Shown: in pieces, positions 33,140 to 43,371 of the stretch
How positions within the stretch are numbered: the stretch's first letter is position 1
How the letters are laid out: every line of letters starts with the position of its first letter
Source of the DNA: Fragilaria radians
Lineage: Eukaryota > Bacillariophyta > Fragilariophyceae > Fragilariales > Fragilariaceae
Reading direction: 5' to 3'
DNA length: 64,000 bases
Assembly: GCA_900642245.1 (NCBI GenBank)
Contig: CAAAJI010000069.1
Span: 123,940-187,939 of the forward strand
The notes under the pieces: model-generated
What the model was told of the DNA's origin: nothing
Databases searched by the model: none
What the model saw: the letters and a program-made list of their open reading frames with translations, nothing else
Position numbers and translations under genes: made by a program

Positions 33140-33196
33140 ACATCCTAGGCACACAATCTGATTGCAAAAGTAATAAAAGAAGCAGGATTTGTGTTT
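33140..33196. repeat. Right copy of the direct repeat that flanks LTR copy 2
   Basis: The segment starts ACATCCTAGGC and includes ATCTGATTGCAAAAGTAATA. It is roughly three-quarters identical by eye to 32427-32484 on the other side of the LTR. Confidence 0.6.
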
Positions 33197-33468
33197 GGGT
33201 CTTAAAATAATTGTGGGATTTGAAGAAAGTTTGAATCGCCTCATCCACTCCGTTTTCTCTATGAAGAAGTTACCAAGCATTTTTTATCAGGATAAAATCA
33301 TTGAGATTTCGATCCAGGTTAAAGCTTCAAAGTTAGGCAAAAGAAATAAATCCTCAGTATATTCCGAAATAATTCATCAAGTAAATAAATAAACCACTTC
33401 GAGTTCAGTGAAAGATCCCTTTATTACTTCAAAGACTAGGTTTTAGATCTTTTTACCCTCAAGTTTAG

Positions 33469-33693
33469 CTAAAGAATGAAACGCAAATGACCGATAGAAT
33501 CATCCAACACATATGGCATGATCATATGATAAAGATCTTCTTGATAAATAGTGGTACTGTAAAGAAACTTTGTCGTATCACTCATGATATTTGTGATATC
33601 CCGATGGGAGTGCTTGATCAAATAAAAGAACATTACCAATCCATTGCTGTACCTGGATTGCTTTAGCTTACATTCCTTGGACTTTCTCACCAA
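33469..33693 (-). pseudogene. Copia reverse transcriptase fragment
   Basis: A 74-residue frame reads SRYSNGLVMFFYLIKHSHRD and continues ITNIMSDTTKFLY and MIMPYVLDDSIGHLRF. It parallels the Copia RT C-terminal block YRSGVGMLLYLVKHSRPDI, followed by VRELSK and VIKYVLDT. Nothing around it continues the frame. It is a decayed pol scrap that belongs with LTR copy 2. Confidence 0.65.
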
Positions 33694-34197
33694 TTCGCTC
33701 TCTTGAGTGACGAATCAAATGGGATAGCATGTCCAATACCCCTCGTCACGACTTAGATGAATTCCTAAGTGAACATCTTGTAGCCAGTTTCAGATAACAT
33801 ACGTTTCAGTACCCCGTAACGACAACGGATTCGGTTGCATTAGTTGTTTAAGAGATGTAGAAACTCCTAAATTTTAACAGAAAATACATTTTTTAGCTGT
33901 TTCAGCACTACTGCTGAGTTGAATCCACATAAAAACACCAGTTTGAACTATTAGTTTAGGATTACGATGAAAAAATTGTCCTGACAGAAAATAGGTTTAC
34001 TAGTATCCTAGTACTTAATTCAGTTTCACTTAAAATAGTAATACGTGGGGAATACAACCGAAGTTGTATTTCTCTGTACCTTTCCACGACAACTTTTTCA
34101 ATACTACTCGTACTATTCCTAAATGTATAGTACTACCTGGTATGATTACGTAGATTTAACGGAGATTAGGAATAGTTCAACCCAGGTAACTATTGAA
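33694..34197. other. Intergenic region, one hairpin
   Basis: An 8-bp hairpin AATACAAC/GTTGTATT around CGAA lies at about 34051-34070. No coding frame is supported. The hairpin may mark the start of the decayed element to the right. Confidence 0.35.
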
Positions 34198-35440
34198 AAC
34201 ATCATTGCGGATGATGAATTTGCTAGCTGCTTAAAACGAAACTTAGCTATTCAAAAAATGTACAAGAGGAGAGAGATGTACCATTGCAGATAATGATGGG
34301 GAGTATGGATTCCGATTACTGTGTTTTAATCAGCATTGGACTATGGATTAAATTGAATAAGTATGTAGCAACACATGTAAGGAGATGTGGAGTGACCAAA
34401 AACGAAAAGGATATCAGAGGTAGGTGGAAAGGGAGAGCAATAGATATCTTGATTATATTGAACTACTTTACCCTGATGCAAAGGTTGCAGAAAAGCTTTG
34501 CATTGGGAGGCCATGATTTTATTTGATTCGTAAGAATAATGGTAACTGCAAGGAAAGTGCAATGCAATGTTTTATACTTACCAATGTTGTAATAAATATA
34601 TTTCAAAAAATCCTCGATTCAGCAGCATTTGTCTTTGGTAAGGTTATTTTGTGGCTACCTTTTTTGCCCGCTGCTGACAATTTTTGCAATCTAGCTGAGT
34701 ATATGAACAGTATTAAACAGTCATTACGTGACTTTCGAGAAATGGTGGAAGGAGAAATGAGTTAAATCCGATCATGCAGATGCCGATATTGGCAACAGGT
34801 GATGAGGAGTCAACAGGAGCAGGAGATATCAACAGGAGCAGGTAGTGGCCTTGGATATCATGGGGCTTGAAATCAGTTTGTTAGCAATACAGTCGGCTGT
34901 AGGAGGGAGACAATTGATATCAGAATTGAGATGCGGGAGAATAAAATGACAATGACACAGGAAGGCGGATAGCTTTGGCACCATCACAACGGGAAGTTGT
35001 AAATTGGGGAGATTGCAATCAACAGCAATTACACGCTTCTATGCTTGTTGGGGGTAGTCTAAGCGATGTGGAGGGTGGAGATGCTGAGTATGACCCTGCA
35101 GTGATGAATGACATCTCTGTAAGAGCACCTCTCTCTCCATTGCCATGAAATCTATTTGATTTTTGGAAGGAGTACATTGGAATCGGAGGGAGAAAGCCTA
35201 CAAGGCATTTCTCTTTTTCTGAGCGGGGTCGTGTGCACCGCCACAAAATTTTGTGGGATATGATTTCTGGGATCACACGATAAGGCTTTACAGCCAACGC
35301 TGCAATCAATCTAGTCTAGTGTCTATGGACAGCAAACAAGTGTTACAAATATCATTAATGGGGTGAAACTAGATTTAAAAAGTGGGTATTTCAATCCTAA
35401 TTTACCGAGTTGAAATCGGTAATCTGAGATGAAAGTTGGG
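34198..35440 (+). pseudogene. Decayed recombinase-like mobile element gene (Crypton/DIRS-like?)
   Basis: Frames broken by stops and shifts can be read in order: ADDEFASCLKRNLAIQKMYK, IGLWIKLNKYVATHVRRCGV, KNEKDIRGRWKGR, YIELLYPDAKVAEKLCIG, CFILTNVVINIFQKILDSAA, then KEYIGIGGRKPTRHFSFSER and GRVHRHKILWDMISGIT. From memory this order is typical of a multi-copy stramenopile gene family with KDIRGRWK, YPDAKVA, ILTHVVPNI and a C-terminal GRKPA.DFT..ERGR segment. The H-VRR...KDIRGRWK part resembles the C-terminus of tyrosine recombinases of Crypton or DIRS elements. Family recognition is moderate and the recombinase link is an inference. At least five breaks make it non-functional. Confidence 0.5.
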
Positions 35441-35818
35441 TTTAAAGGGCAGGTTATTTTCATCAAACTTGCATCCTTTAATTTTGATTTTTTCCTGCAG
35501 ATAGTTTGCGGAGCATGATCCCTGTTGCTCAATGTCGTTAGTTGAATTTGTGAAGTAGTGAATTCATTCGAGTTTTCATATCACATTTTATTTACTGAAG
35601 AAATGTAGTGTTTAGTTTAACTAGTAATTTTTATTTTTTACACCAGACCGCCTTTGTGGCAGATACATACGGCCTGAACATACCGCAGTCTACGGGTTGT
35701 ATCATAGAAATAATGTATCTACGTAGTATTGGTAGACTTGGGAAATTTTCATCCTAGTACTAAATTGTGTTCCGACCTAAAAAAAGGTTTTAGTTACAAT
35801 TTTTGTCACAACTTTACA

Positions 35819-36616
35819 ATGAAACACTCAGATGACGAAAAATTCATATCAAATGACGATATGGAGAATCACTTGGAGGAAGCACAAGTACAAGTCCCTC
35901 CTTATCATTCTACTGAGGTTGTGGCTGAACACATTCCCACTGCTTACCAGCAATCCATGCGAAATGACATTAGTACCGAAAGCCATCTGATGAATGTTGT
36001 GATTACTTCTTTTCAGTCGGTCCTTGATGCTAATACAAAAGTACTGGAAAGAAGACTTGATGCCATAGATGATAAGTTTCATGACTATGCTCAAAAACTA
36101 CGAAACATAGAAGAACGTTTTAAGCGCGAAAGCAGTTGCAGAGCTCAAGGTACTAAACGACATAGGCCAATCAGGGAAGAAGAAGAGGACCTTAAGGGAT
36201 CCATAATCGACAAATCAAAAATCGTGGGAGTAGATCGTATATCCAATGCTAAATCACTCAAAAATTCGAATCAAACGAGAACTTATCGTTCAAGTGCAGG
36301 TCGGTTAATGACTGCTCAAAGTGTTTCTAAGGTAGGCTTAATGTCTAAATTTGCTGATGGTCAGGAATGGACAACTGTCCCTTCTAGAGGAAAATCTGTG
36401 TTCCTACAAAATATATATGGAAGTTTTCTCTGTGCACATCCCGATGGGAAAGTAGAATCGCGACGAGAAGCAGATGGATGGGAACAATGGACTATTGGAA
36501 AAAATAATGACGGCAGCGTTTCTCTCATTTGTAGTCATGGTTGGTACCTGTCAGATAAACCAGAAAACGGGCTTTGTGTCACGAAGAAACTAGGGCACCA
36601 TAAGTGGTGGCTTTAA
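35819..36616 (+). CDS. Coiled-coil protein with a fascin-like beta-trefoil end
   Basis: A protein of 265 residues from the ATG at 35819. The frame is open from TTG 35729. Residues about 55-105 are helical and charged (VVITSFQSVLDANTKVLERR through KLRNIEERFKRE), a likely coiled coil for oligomerisation. A basic linker follows. The last about 75 residues read KSVFLQNIYGSFLCAHPDGK, then WEQWTIGKNNDGSVSL and GWYLSDKPENG. This is a fascin/beta-trefoil repeat pattern (V.L....GKYL.A..DG.V....E....WE.W). Only about one and a half repeats are present, so the trefoil is incomplete, unless a downstream exon was missed or three chains assemble one. Actin or sugar binding is only inferred. Confidence 0.55.
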   Translation: MKHSDDEKFISNDDMENHLEEAQVQVPPYHSTEVVAEHIPTAYQQSMRNDISTESHLMNVVITSFQSVLDANTKVLERRLDAIDDKFHDYAQKLRNIEERFKRESSCRAQGTKRHRPIREEEEDLKGSIIDKSKIVGVDRISNAKSLKNSNQTRTYRSSAGRLMTAQSVSKVGLMSKFADGQEWTTVPSRGKSVFLQNIYGSFLCAHPDGKVESRREADGWEQWTIGKNNDGSVSLICSHGWYLSDKPENGLCVTKKLGHHKWWL

Positions 36617-38925
36617 ACTCTAACGCCAGAGATCATTCATCAGTGAGAATATGCTGGATACTAGGCAAATCTGAAAACCACTAAACAATTTAATTTTACA
36701 CTACTTTCAAATTGCAATAAAATTTTTTGGATCACTAATTACTATTCTGTACGCCTCCTCTGACTCTAATTTCTTTACGCTATGTCCAATTGATTCCTCC
36801 AACTGAATTCAAATCACATGATTCTTGATTCTTTCCCTCTCCTCAACATCTTTGTAAACTAAAATAGTTGATAGTTTTTTGTAAAAATAGCAAAATTGTC
36901 ATGTGACCACATCAAATTGATTTCAATCACTCCAGTTTTCTCAAAGAGTCCTGAAAGATTTCAGAAGAGTAGCAATGAAAAGACGATGCCACAAGATGCT
37001 TATAGAATTTTTCTTCAACTTGGATTATCATTTTGTTTCATCGAAGTTTGTTCTTATACTAGGGTCTTTGGAAGGTCCCTATTTAACAATCAGTCCCACC
37101 TTGGTAACGTTATTCTCGATATATTTCTCGACATGAATCCCTCCTAGGCTATACAGCCCTAAATTCTTTACTACTTCCAGATCAGCTTTCTTCTTCCCGT
37201 GAGTGAACATCCTTCGAGAATTTTCTACATAACCTTTATCTTCTGGTTTTGCCATGTTGGTTGGGAATTTCATTTTTCGAACTTTACTAATACTGAAGAG
37301 GCTGGTAGGATAGTAGAATCTGACTCCTGGGTTGTAGTCTGTGGTTATGGTGGGTACTTTCACAATAAAGCCTCAATCCAAAACACACTCTATGCTAATG
37401 CTCCTTTTGAAAGATCCATTTGGAATCGTCAAAGCCACAAATTTAAAAGCACTGGGAATCTTCAGATGGTTTTGAGAGCCTCCTTTTCCGGTCACAAATG
37501 TGTACAAATTGAATAATTTGAACATAGAAAGAAGGGAGTTCCTAAGAGAGTAACATCTGTCGGATCAATCAATTTAAGGAAACACAGGGTAATCTTGGGG
37601 CTGAATAAGTTATATTACTTTGCTTGAAAAAGACATGGAAGTTATGAGCAATGCTCATTCTTTACACAAATGAATAGACTCTGAGGCACCTCTGAGTGCA
37701 GGCATTGGAGTCATTCACTAGGACATAAATTTCTACAGTCTCCTACATAAAGAGTGTATGTGCTCTTTTTCTACAACAAGTTTGGCAAAGATCAAATTGA
37801 TTGAATCGCACTACACACCTAATTTCTAAGATTTGATATTTTTGTGACTGAATCATTAAGAAGTCTATGAGATCATCATTTTTCAATACCAAAATATAGA
37901 GCAGACTGTTATGCGTGACAATGAAACACTTAAAATTCAGTTCCAAGAATGCAAATTTTACTGCATTCTAGCATTTCAAAAAAAGATACAAAGTACTACA
38001 TGAGTTCTACTTGTAAAGCCATTAATATCGCAAAGTAGTATTGACCCAGATTCAATATGTTATCCTTACCTTTTATTGATGCATCAGATCATCATTTCGG
38101 TAATTCACAACGAAAAAAGTACCTAATTTTGTCATATAAGTCTTCTTTTTAACAAATTAGTATGCAGCAATTCAACGAATGTGCATTATAAGTTGAAATG
38201 AAGATATCCTGCAAGGCCATCCAATAGAATAGTTCACAGACAAAGTAAAACTACCTTCAGAATGTGATTACATTTTTCAGTGATTTATGAACCCTAGACA
38301 AAGAGCTATTTCTGTAGCCTCATTTTGACATAGCAATGATAACCTGATCATTACATAAGAAAATAATTGTCACTTGTTTCCGAGCATATGTTTTTTATGA
38401 CATATCAGAAAACCTACATCTACTCCAGCCATGGAGTCAAATCGACATTTCTTAATCATGAATAGTAAAGCGTATCATCCTGGTAGGGGTTAAGGGTTAG
38501 GTAAAACTAACTTTCAATTTCCCTTTTCAACAAATGATATGCGGCAAGAATGAAGTTATTTCTCCCAAACACCTGGCGAGGTATGTTCCAAGCGTCAAAC
38601 TGAATTCAAATCTGTATGTTGGCTGGATTGAATTTGTCAAAAACTACGAATAAGATAACCACTGCCATTATGCTCATAAAACAGTAGTGGTTACAGCATC
38701 CCATGTTTCATTTTTACCTGGGTTTCGTGTAAAACACTGTACTAGAATTCCTTCGCCAAAACTTAATCACGATTGGAAATAAATAAACAGAAAACATTGA
38801 AAGGACGTCAATTGAATTGCATTCGCCGTCGTCTCACAGTTGGTTATAGACTTTATTGTTTATCAGTGCATCTGTTAAAGTTGAGATTAATTAGCTATAT
38901 ACGGGTCTAGGAAATTCAAGCCATT
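36617..38925. other. Long intergenic region
   Basis: Two opposing frames at 37079-37516 (for example minus-strand GLYSLGGIHVEKYIENNVTK) lack any family I know and overlap each other, so I leave them uncalled. A short telomere-like string GGGGTTAAGGGTTAGG lies at about 38487-38502. No other feature is supported. Confidence 0.4.
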
Positions 38926-40848
38926 ATGACATCATCTTCATCAAAAGTAGATGATCCCTCTCCGAGCGCTGCTCGGCGTAGAGCCTTACGAGATGCGGAT
39001 AGTCAAAGTAACTGGAGCGCTCTTTGTAATCGCACGACTTCAAAGAAAGGTAAACCTGCCCTTCAATATCCATTGGAAAGATATTATGGATTGCTGGATC
39101 GTCTTTTGCGGAATTTGGAAGAGGCCTGGGATGCTCGTAACATGGATGAGGTCTATGTGTACGGAATCCGATTCGCCACTGTATCTATTGACATCATACC
39201 AACTCATGCACAGTACCATCAAGCACAGTATTCCGGTCTCAGAAAGCAAAATGCACAGCAAGTTGAACGTGTCCTCCAGAAATTAGAAAAAGTTACGGCC
39301 AGAATGGATGCAGAGGAGCTCACTCGTCAGAGAGATGAAGCGGAACGACATCGACAACTACAGCAGCAGCAACATAAGCAACAGCAATTTATTCTTGAAG
39401 AGAAACAGCAACAGCAAAAGCACCAACAAAATCAACAACAATTGATTCTTGAACAATACGAAAAAACAAAGGTCGAGAATTCCAGTTCGCAATTGTTGAA
39501 TACCGATCATCGAAAAAGCCTGGCATTGAGAGCTCAAGAAAAGCTTCGAGCATTGCAAACTCTTAGCGACCGTCAAGATGCCTCAACACAAAAGGAATCT
39601 ACATCCAATGTTTCTAATGAAAATAAGGCTCGACATTTTTTTAGACAAGCTCTAACGATGAAACAAAAAAGTGAGACCAAAGTCCCAACAAATGCTGCCT
39701 CGTCGGCGCAAATTGCACGCGAATACAAACTTGTCAAGTCCAATCCACCTATTCAGATAAATAATCCTCCTAAAGTGACTACTACAGCATTATCTGCTAG
39801 GAGCTTACAAACGATGAAAGTCAGAGAAAACGAAGATAATCAACGCCAAATTCACGAAGCCAGAAAACGGTTGAATGAAGCTGCAGAAGGTTTGGCTCGA
39901 GATGAACGGGAGCCTATGGATGTCGAAAAGAAGCATTCGGTCAACATGGTCACTCATAAGCAAGCTCCCTTGAGTCATGAGGCGAATATTCGAAATGCAA
40001 AGTCGGAAATTAAGAGGAAAGAAAGCGTGACTACAGTGCCTGAAATACGGGTACGCGTGGAAGAATCAAACTTGCAAGAAGTGGAGATTATTCCCACAGA
40101 TCAAAATTTTATTTCTACTAAGGAGGACTTACCTTCTTTGAAACGTAATGTGGAGGTAGAAGATGATTTGAGTATCCTGTCAGATTCCATCAGTAATCAT
40201 CACTGTACTTCTACAAGCAACACTCCTATTCAATTATCCGCATATGGGACTCCCATATCCAGAATGACACCCGAAGAAAGAAAGACAATTGAGTTACTGC
40301 AAACAACGATTGAGAAGCAGGAAGCACGTCTTGCTGATCTGGACGATCGAAACTTGATCAAATCCTTGAGACGTGAAGCCAAAACCAAATTAGCAGAGGG
40401 TGACCGAGCTGGAGCCATGCAATGTTTGGCCAAGAAAAAACGCTTCGAACAAAATATCGACGCTCTAAAGGGTGCTATCTTTACCATGGAAACTCAAATT
40501 CTTCTTTTGGAATCCGCTGTCGAAGATCGCGAGGTTAGCAAGGCCATGCAGACGGCGACAGAAGCCATGCAATCACTTCAGGCTGAAATGGGAAATAATG
40601 TGGATCTGAAGGAAATGAACCGAGCCATGGAAGATTTTACTCAAGAAGTTGTGAATGATGTTTATTTGGATGAGGACGACCTTATGAGCGAGTTACGGGA
40701 ACCTTCGGATGAAGAGCTTCCGGATGACCCAAACCAATTTCTTTCAATGCTTCTTCCAGATGCACCAGACGACGAAATCCAGAAGCCCGTTCCCCAGTCT
40801 CACAGAAAAAATGCTAAGAAAGAAAGCGAAAGGGCAACTTGGTATTAA
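38926..40848 (+). CDS. Snf7/CHMP4-type ESCRT-III protein with long N-terminal extension
   Basis: A single-exon protein of 640 residues. The C-terminal part (about 450-625) is an Snf7 domain: MQCLAKKKRFEQNIDALKGA corresponds to the A-L-RKKRYEKQL..I.G region of CHMP4, followed by TMETQILLLESA, KAMQTATEAMQSLQAEM, DLKEMNRAMEDFTQEV and the acidic YLDEDDLMSEL. ESCRT-III subunits polymerise to cut membrane necks in endosomal sorting and cytokinesis. Residues about 48-115 (YPLERYYGLLDRLLRNLEEA, VYVYGIRFATVSIDIIP) look like a USP8-dimer or MIT-like helical domain. A Gln-rich coiled coil (145-180, CAG/CAA codons) and a long basic disordered stretch join the two. Ordinary CHMP4 is about 225 residues, so the fusion of an extra adaptor domain is notable. 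Confidence 0.8.
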   Translation: MTSSSSKVDDPSPSAARRRALRDADSQSNWSALCNRTTSKKGKPALQYPLERYYGLLDRLLRNLEEAWDARNMDEVYVYGIRFATVSIDIIPTHAQYHQAQYSGLRKQNAQQVERVLQKLEKVTARMDAEELTRQRDEAERHRQLQQQQHKQQQFILEEKQQQQKHQQNQQQLILEQYEKTKVENSSSQLLNTDHRKSLALRAQEKLRALQTLSDRQDASTQKESTSNVSNENKARHFFRQALTMKQKSETKVPTNAASSAQIAREYKLVKSNPPIQINNPPKVTTTALSARSLQTMKVRENEDNQRQIHEARKRLNEAAEGLARDEREPMDVEKKHSVNMVTHKQAPLSHEANIRNAKSEIKRKESVTTVPEIRVRVEESNLQEVEIIPTDQNFISTKEDLPSLKRNVEVEDDLSILSDSISNHHCTSTSNTPIQLSAYGTPISRMTPEERKTIELLQTTIEKQEARLADLDDRNLIKSLRREAKTKLAEGDRAGAMQCLAKKKRFEQNIDALKGAIFTMETQILLLESAVEDREVSKAMQTATEAMQSLQAEMGNNVDLKEMNRAMEDFTQEVVNDVYLDEDDLMSELREPSDEELPDDPNQFLSMLLPDAPDDEIQKPVPQSHRKNAKKESERATWY

Positions 40849-41227
40849 AAATCGGTTCATCAGCTGGTATAATCCTTTTGAAAATAAACTATTAATGATA
40901 AACTACCCTAACGATTGGAATTCATGATTCCTTTCTTGAATCATAAGTCCCTCATGTTTGATTGAGAAACCTCCTGTCGGTATTGCTGTTGTGAAAAAAT
41001 AAGTATTTTTCGTTTCCCATCATCGCCACGAAAAAATGTCTATAAAACTAACTACCGTAAAGATCGGTTCCTTTGCTGAAACATTTTACCTGATTGAGCA
41101 AATGTGATTTCGTGGCAATAGTACAAAACAAAGGAACAAATCCGCAAAAAAGCCCAACACTATAAAATTCATCATGATGCTAAAATGCTTTAATTACAAA
41201 GAATGAGTTCTTCACCTAACATTTCGA
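40849..41227. other. Spacer between convergent genes
   Basis: It carries the 3' ends of the ESCRT-III gene (plus) and the SDR gene (minus). Nothing else is seen. Confidence 0.6.
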
Positions 41228-42214
41228 TCACTGAATTCCAACGAGTTTTTCACTCGCTTCCCATAGCTTTGCTGCTGCTTCTGGAGTTGCGTTTGGATTC
41301 GGCAGTTTCATAGGCCATCCTCCCTTTTGAGACGGTTTATCTTGATAGACTCCAAACTGAGAATAAAATGCACCATTTTCCATCGCTTCCGCTTCTTCGA
41401 GAACGCAATGAAGCGTTGTCTGAGCGCCATCTACAGCTGAGATCATATTTCCTCTCCATAGCATGAGCTTGCGAAATGAATCCGCTATCGTGCGACCGAC
41501 GAAATGAGTCCCGAACATTGCTTCGAACATGTGAATATCTAGATTCGATTGAACCCAACCAGGATGGACACTGGTGACAATTAACTTGTCTGCAGGATAT
41601 TTCTTGCTTGCCTCAAATGCGTGTAAATAATTCGCCAATTTACTTTGCTGATAGGCTACATTTTCATCATAGGGACGAGTTTCCCAATTTAAATCATCGA
41701 AATCAATATATGCCATATTCCTTTGTTTCCCTATATCCATCGCAGTTGCAGAACAGGAGGATAACACCACGATTCGGGAAGGCTTACCTGTCGTTTCGGC
41801 AGTCTTAAGAAGTAGAGGTGTTAACAAATGAGTCAATAAAAAGTGCCCCAAGTGATTGCAACCAAATTGCATCTCAAAGTTGTCCTTGGTTTTAGCAAAC
41901 GGACAGGCCATGATACCGGCATTGTTAATCAAGGCATCCAGACGATCATATTTCTCCTCAAAGACTTTGACGAAATTTCGAACTGAATCGAGAGACGCCA
42001 AATCTAAGGTAAGGAAGACTCCACCTTGAATTTCCTTGGCTGCCGCCTCTCCCCTCTCGACGCTCCGACAGGCCAGGATGATGGTGGCACCCTGCTTACT
42101 AAGTTGTCGAGCAGTTTCCAGGCCACATCCAGAATTAGCTCCAGTCACAATAATAACTTGGTTTGTCAGGTCCTTCTCAAAGAGCTTAGGATTACATCGA
42201 ATCGGAGTTGGCAT
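41228..42214 (-). CDS. Short-chain dehydrogenase/reductase, retinol-dehydrogenase-like
   Basis: A protein of 328 residues. The longest frame starts at TTG 42235, so the ATG at 42214 (MPTPIRCNP) is used. All classical SDR signatures are present: TGANSGCG for NAD(P) binding near the N-terminus, LACRSVERGEAAA with an Arg that suits NADPH, NNAGIMACP, the Ser of VVLSSCSATAM and the catalytic YQQSKLAN. The overall pattern is closest to the retinol dehydrogenase/WW-oxidoreductase branch that acts on lipid alcohols and ketones. The natural substrate cannot be told. No targeting peptide is visible, so it is probably cytosolic. It converges with the ESCRT-III gene. Confidence 0.9.
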   Translation of the reverse strand: MPTPIRCNPKLFEKDLTNQVIIVTGANSGCGLETARQLSKQGATIILACRSVERGEAAAKEIQGGVFLTLDLASLDSVRNFVKVFEEKYDRLDALINNAGIMACPFAKTKDNFEMQFGCNHLGHFLLTHLLTPLLLKTAETTGKPSRIVVLSSCSATAMDIGKQRNMAYIDFDDLNWETRPYDENVAYQQSKLANYLHAFEASKKYPADKLIVTSVHPGWVQSNLDIHMFEAMFGTHFVGRTIADSFRKLMLWRGNMISAVDGAQTTLHCVLEEAEAMENGAFYSQFGVYQDKPSQKGGWPMKLPNPNATPEAAAKLWEASEKLVGIQ

Positions 42215-43371
42215 GATGAATTTTGTACGAAGCAATTAGTGAGACCTATGGATTATTTTGAGAAGCGTGTGGGAATCGAATTCCGTGGAACCCTTCGTTT
42301 TTGGAAAAGATATGGCTTGGAGTCATTACAGAATCTTTTTCCATGGCGAATTCAATGGAACATAAAAGCGTGTAATGGCTGTCAGTCGAAAACTTCAAAC
42401 TTCTATTCACAGTCGAAATAGGCCTCGAGAAAAAGATAGTGAATATTCAACATCATGATAGATGCTCTCACTAGGAGACTTTTTTCTATTTTTTACAAGT
42501 GGCACTATCAAACTGAAAAATAAATGATATTGCCAAATGAGATTGAAATTAAAAAGCTAAGTCACCAAGGAAATAACTAAGATAATTTGGATTTCATCTA
42601 GCATTGGATGACGAGGACGAAAAGGCACAAAGAACTATCTCATGAATATAACTTGAACAGAACAAGTCGGTTTTGGATATTTTAGGAGGTACTTTATTCC
42701 TATTAACAATACGATCTCCTGCTATACATGAATTTCTTTTGGTTATGTTGACTATAAATTCTGAAGACTTGACATGAAAATGAGAAAGTCAATCAACCGA
42801 CATAAAGTTTTCTATATAGTCAAATGCTTATTTAATGGGATAATAGGCGCAGTATTTATTATTATCTATTTACTTGTGTTTATCCAATATGACACTTTGA
42901 TTCAGTGCTCTTATGACGTAGTATTCCAGTTATTAATATGGTGTAAATAAAATCCATCTTCACTTGGAACATGACTCATGAAAGTAAACACGATGGCTAG
43001 CGTGTTGCTTCTAGAAAGCTGTTCGCTTGGACTCAACTTATAGATCTAGAAACTCCGAATGGCATTTGAATCACTGTATTAACAATTCCTTGCAAGATAA
43101 ATCTTTGACAAAGGTGTTTGTTGCTCTGAGCACAACTAAAATTATTTGGTCTGCTTTCCCATAAAAAGCGTTTTCTGTACAAAGTTTACGTAACTCTAAA
43201 AATGAACTTATTTTACCCGATAATCTCTAAGGAGCAAAATAGTTGAAGTCAATTCTAGCACGAACACCATTACTTGTTTCGGATGAGTAAGAGTTCTTTG
43301 AGTTAGTAAAGTATTTTTAAATCTGACTAGCAGCCTACCGGTATTTCAACCTCCTCGAGCCTTGAAATGAG
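42215..43371. other. Intergenic region
   Basis: A plus-strand frame of 131 codons at 42026-42421 overlaps the start of the SDR gene and is judged a shadow. The remaining 950 bp show no supported feature. Confidence 0.5.

Noticed and set aside
37079..37516. Overlapping frames of 94 and 105 codons on opposite strands
   Set aside because: They overlap each other, neither matches a family I know, and no splice partner is evident. I could not choose between them.
42026..42421. Plus-strand 131-codon frame over the SDR start
   Set aside because: It overlaps the well-supported SDR coding sequence in antisense and has no family pattern.
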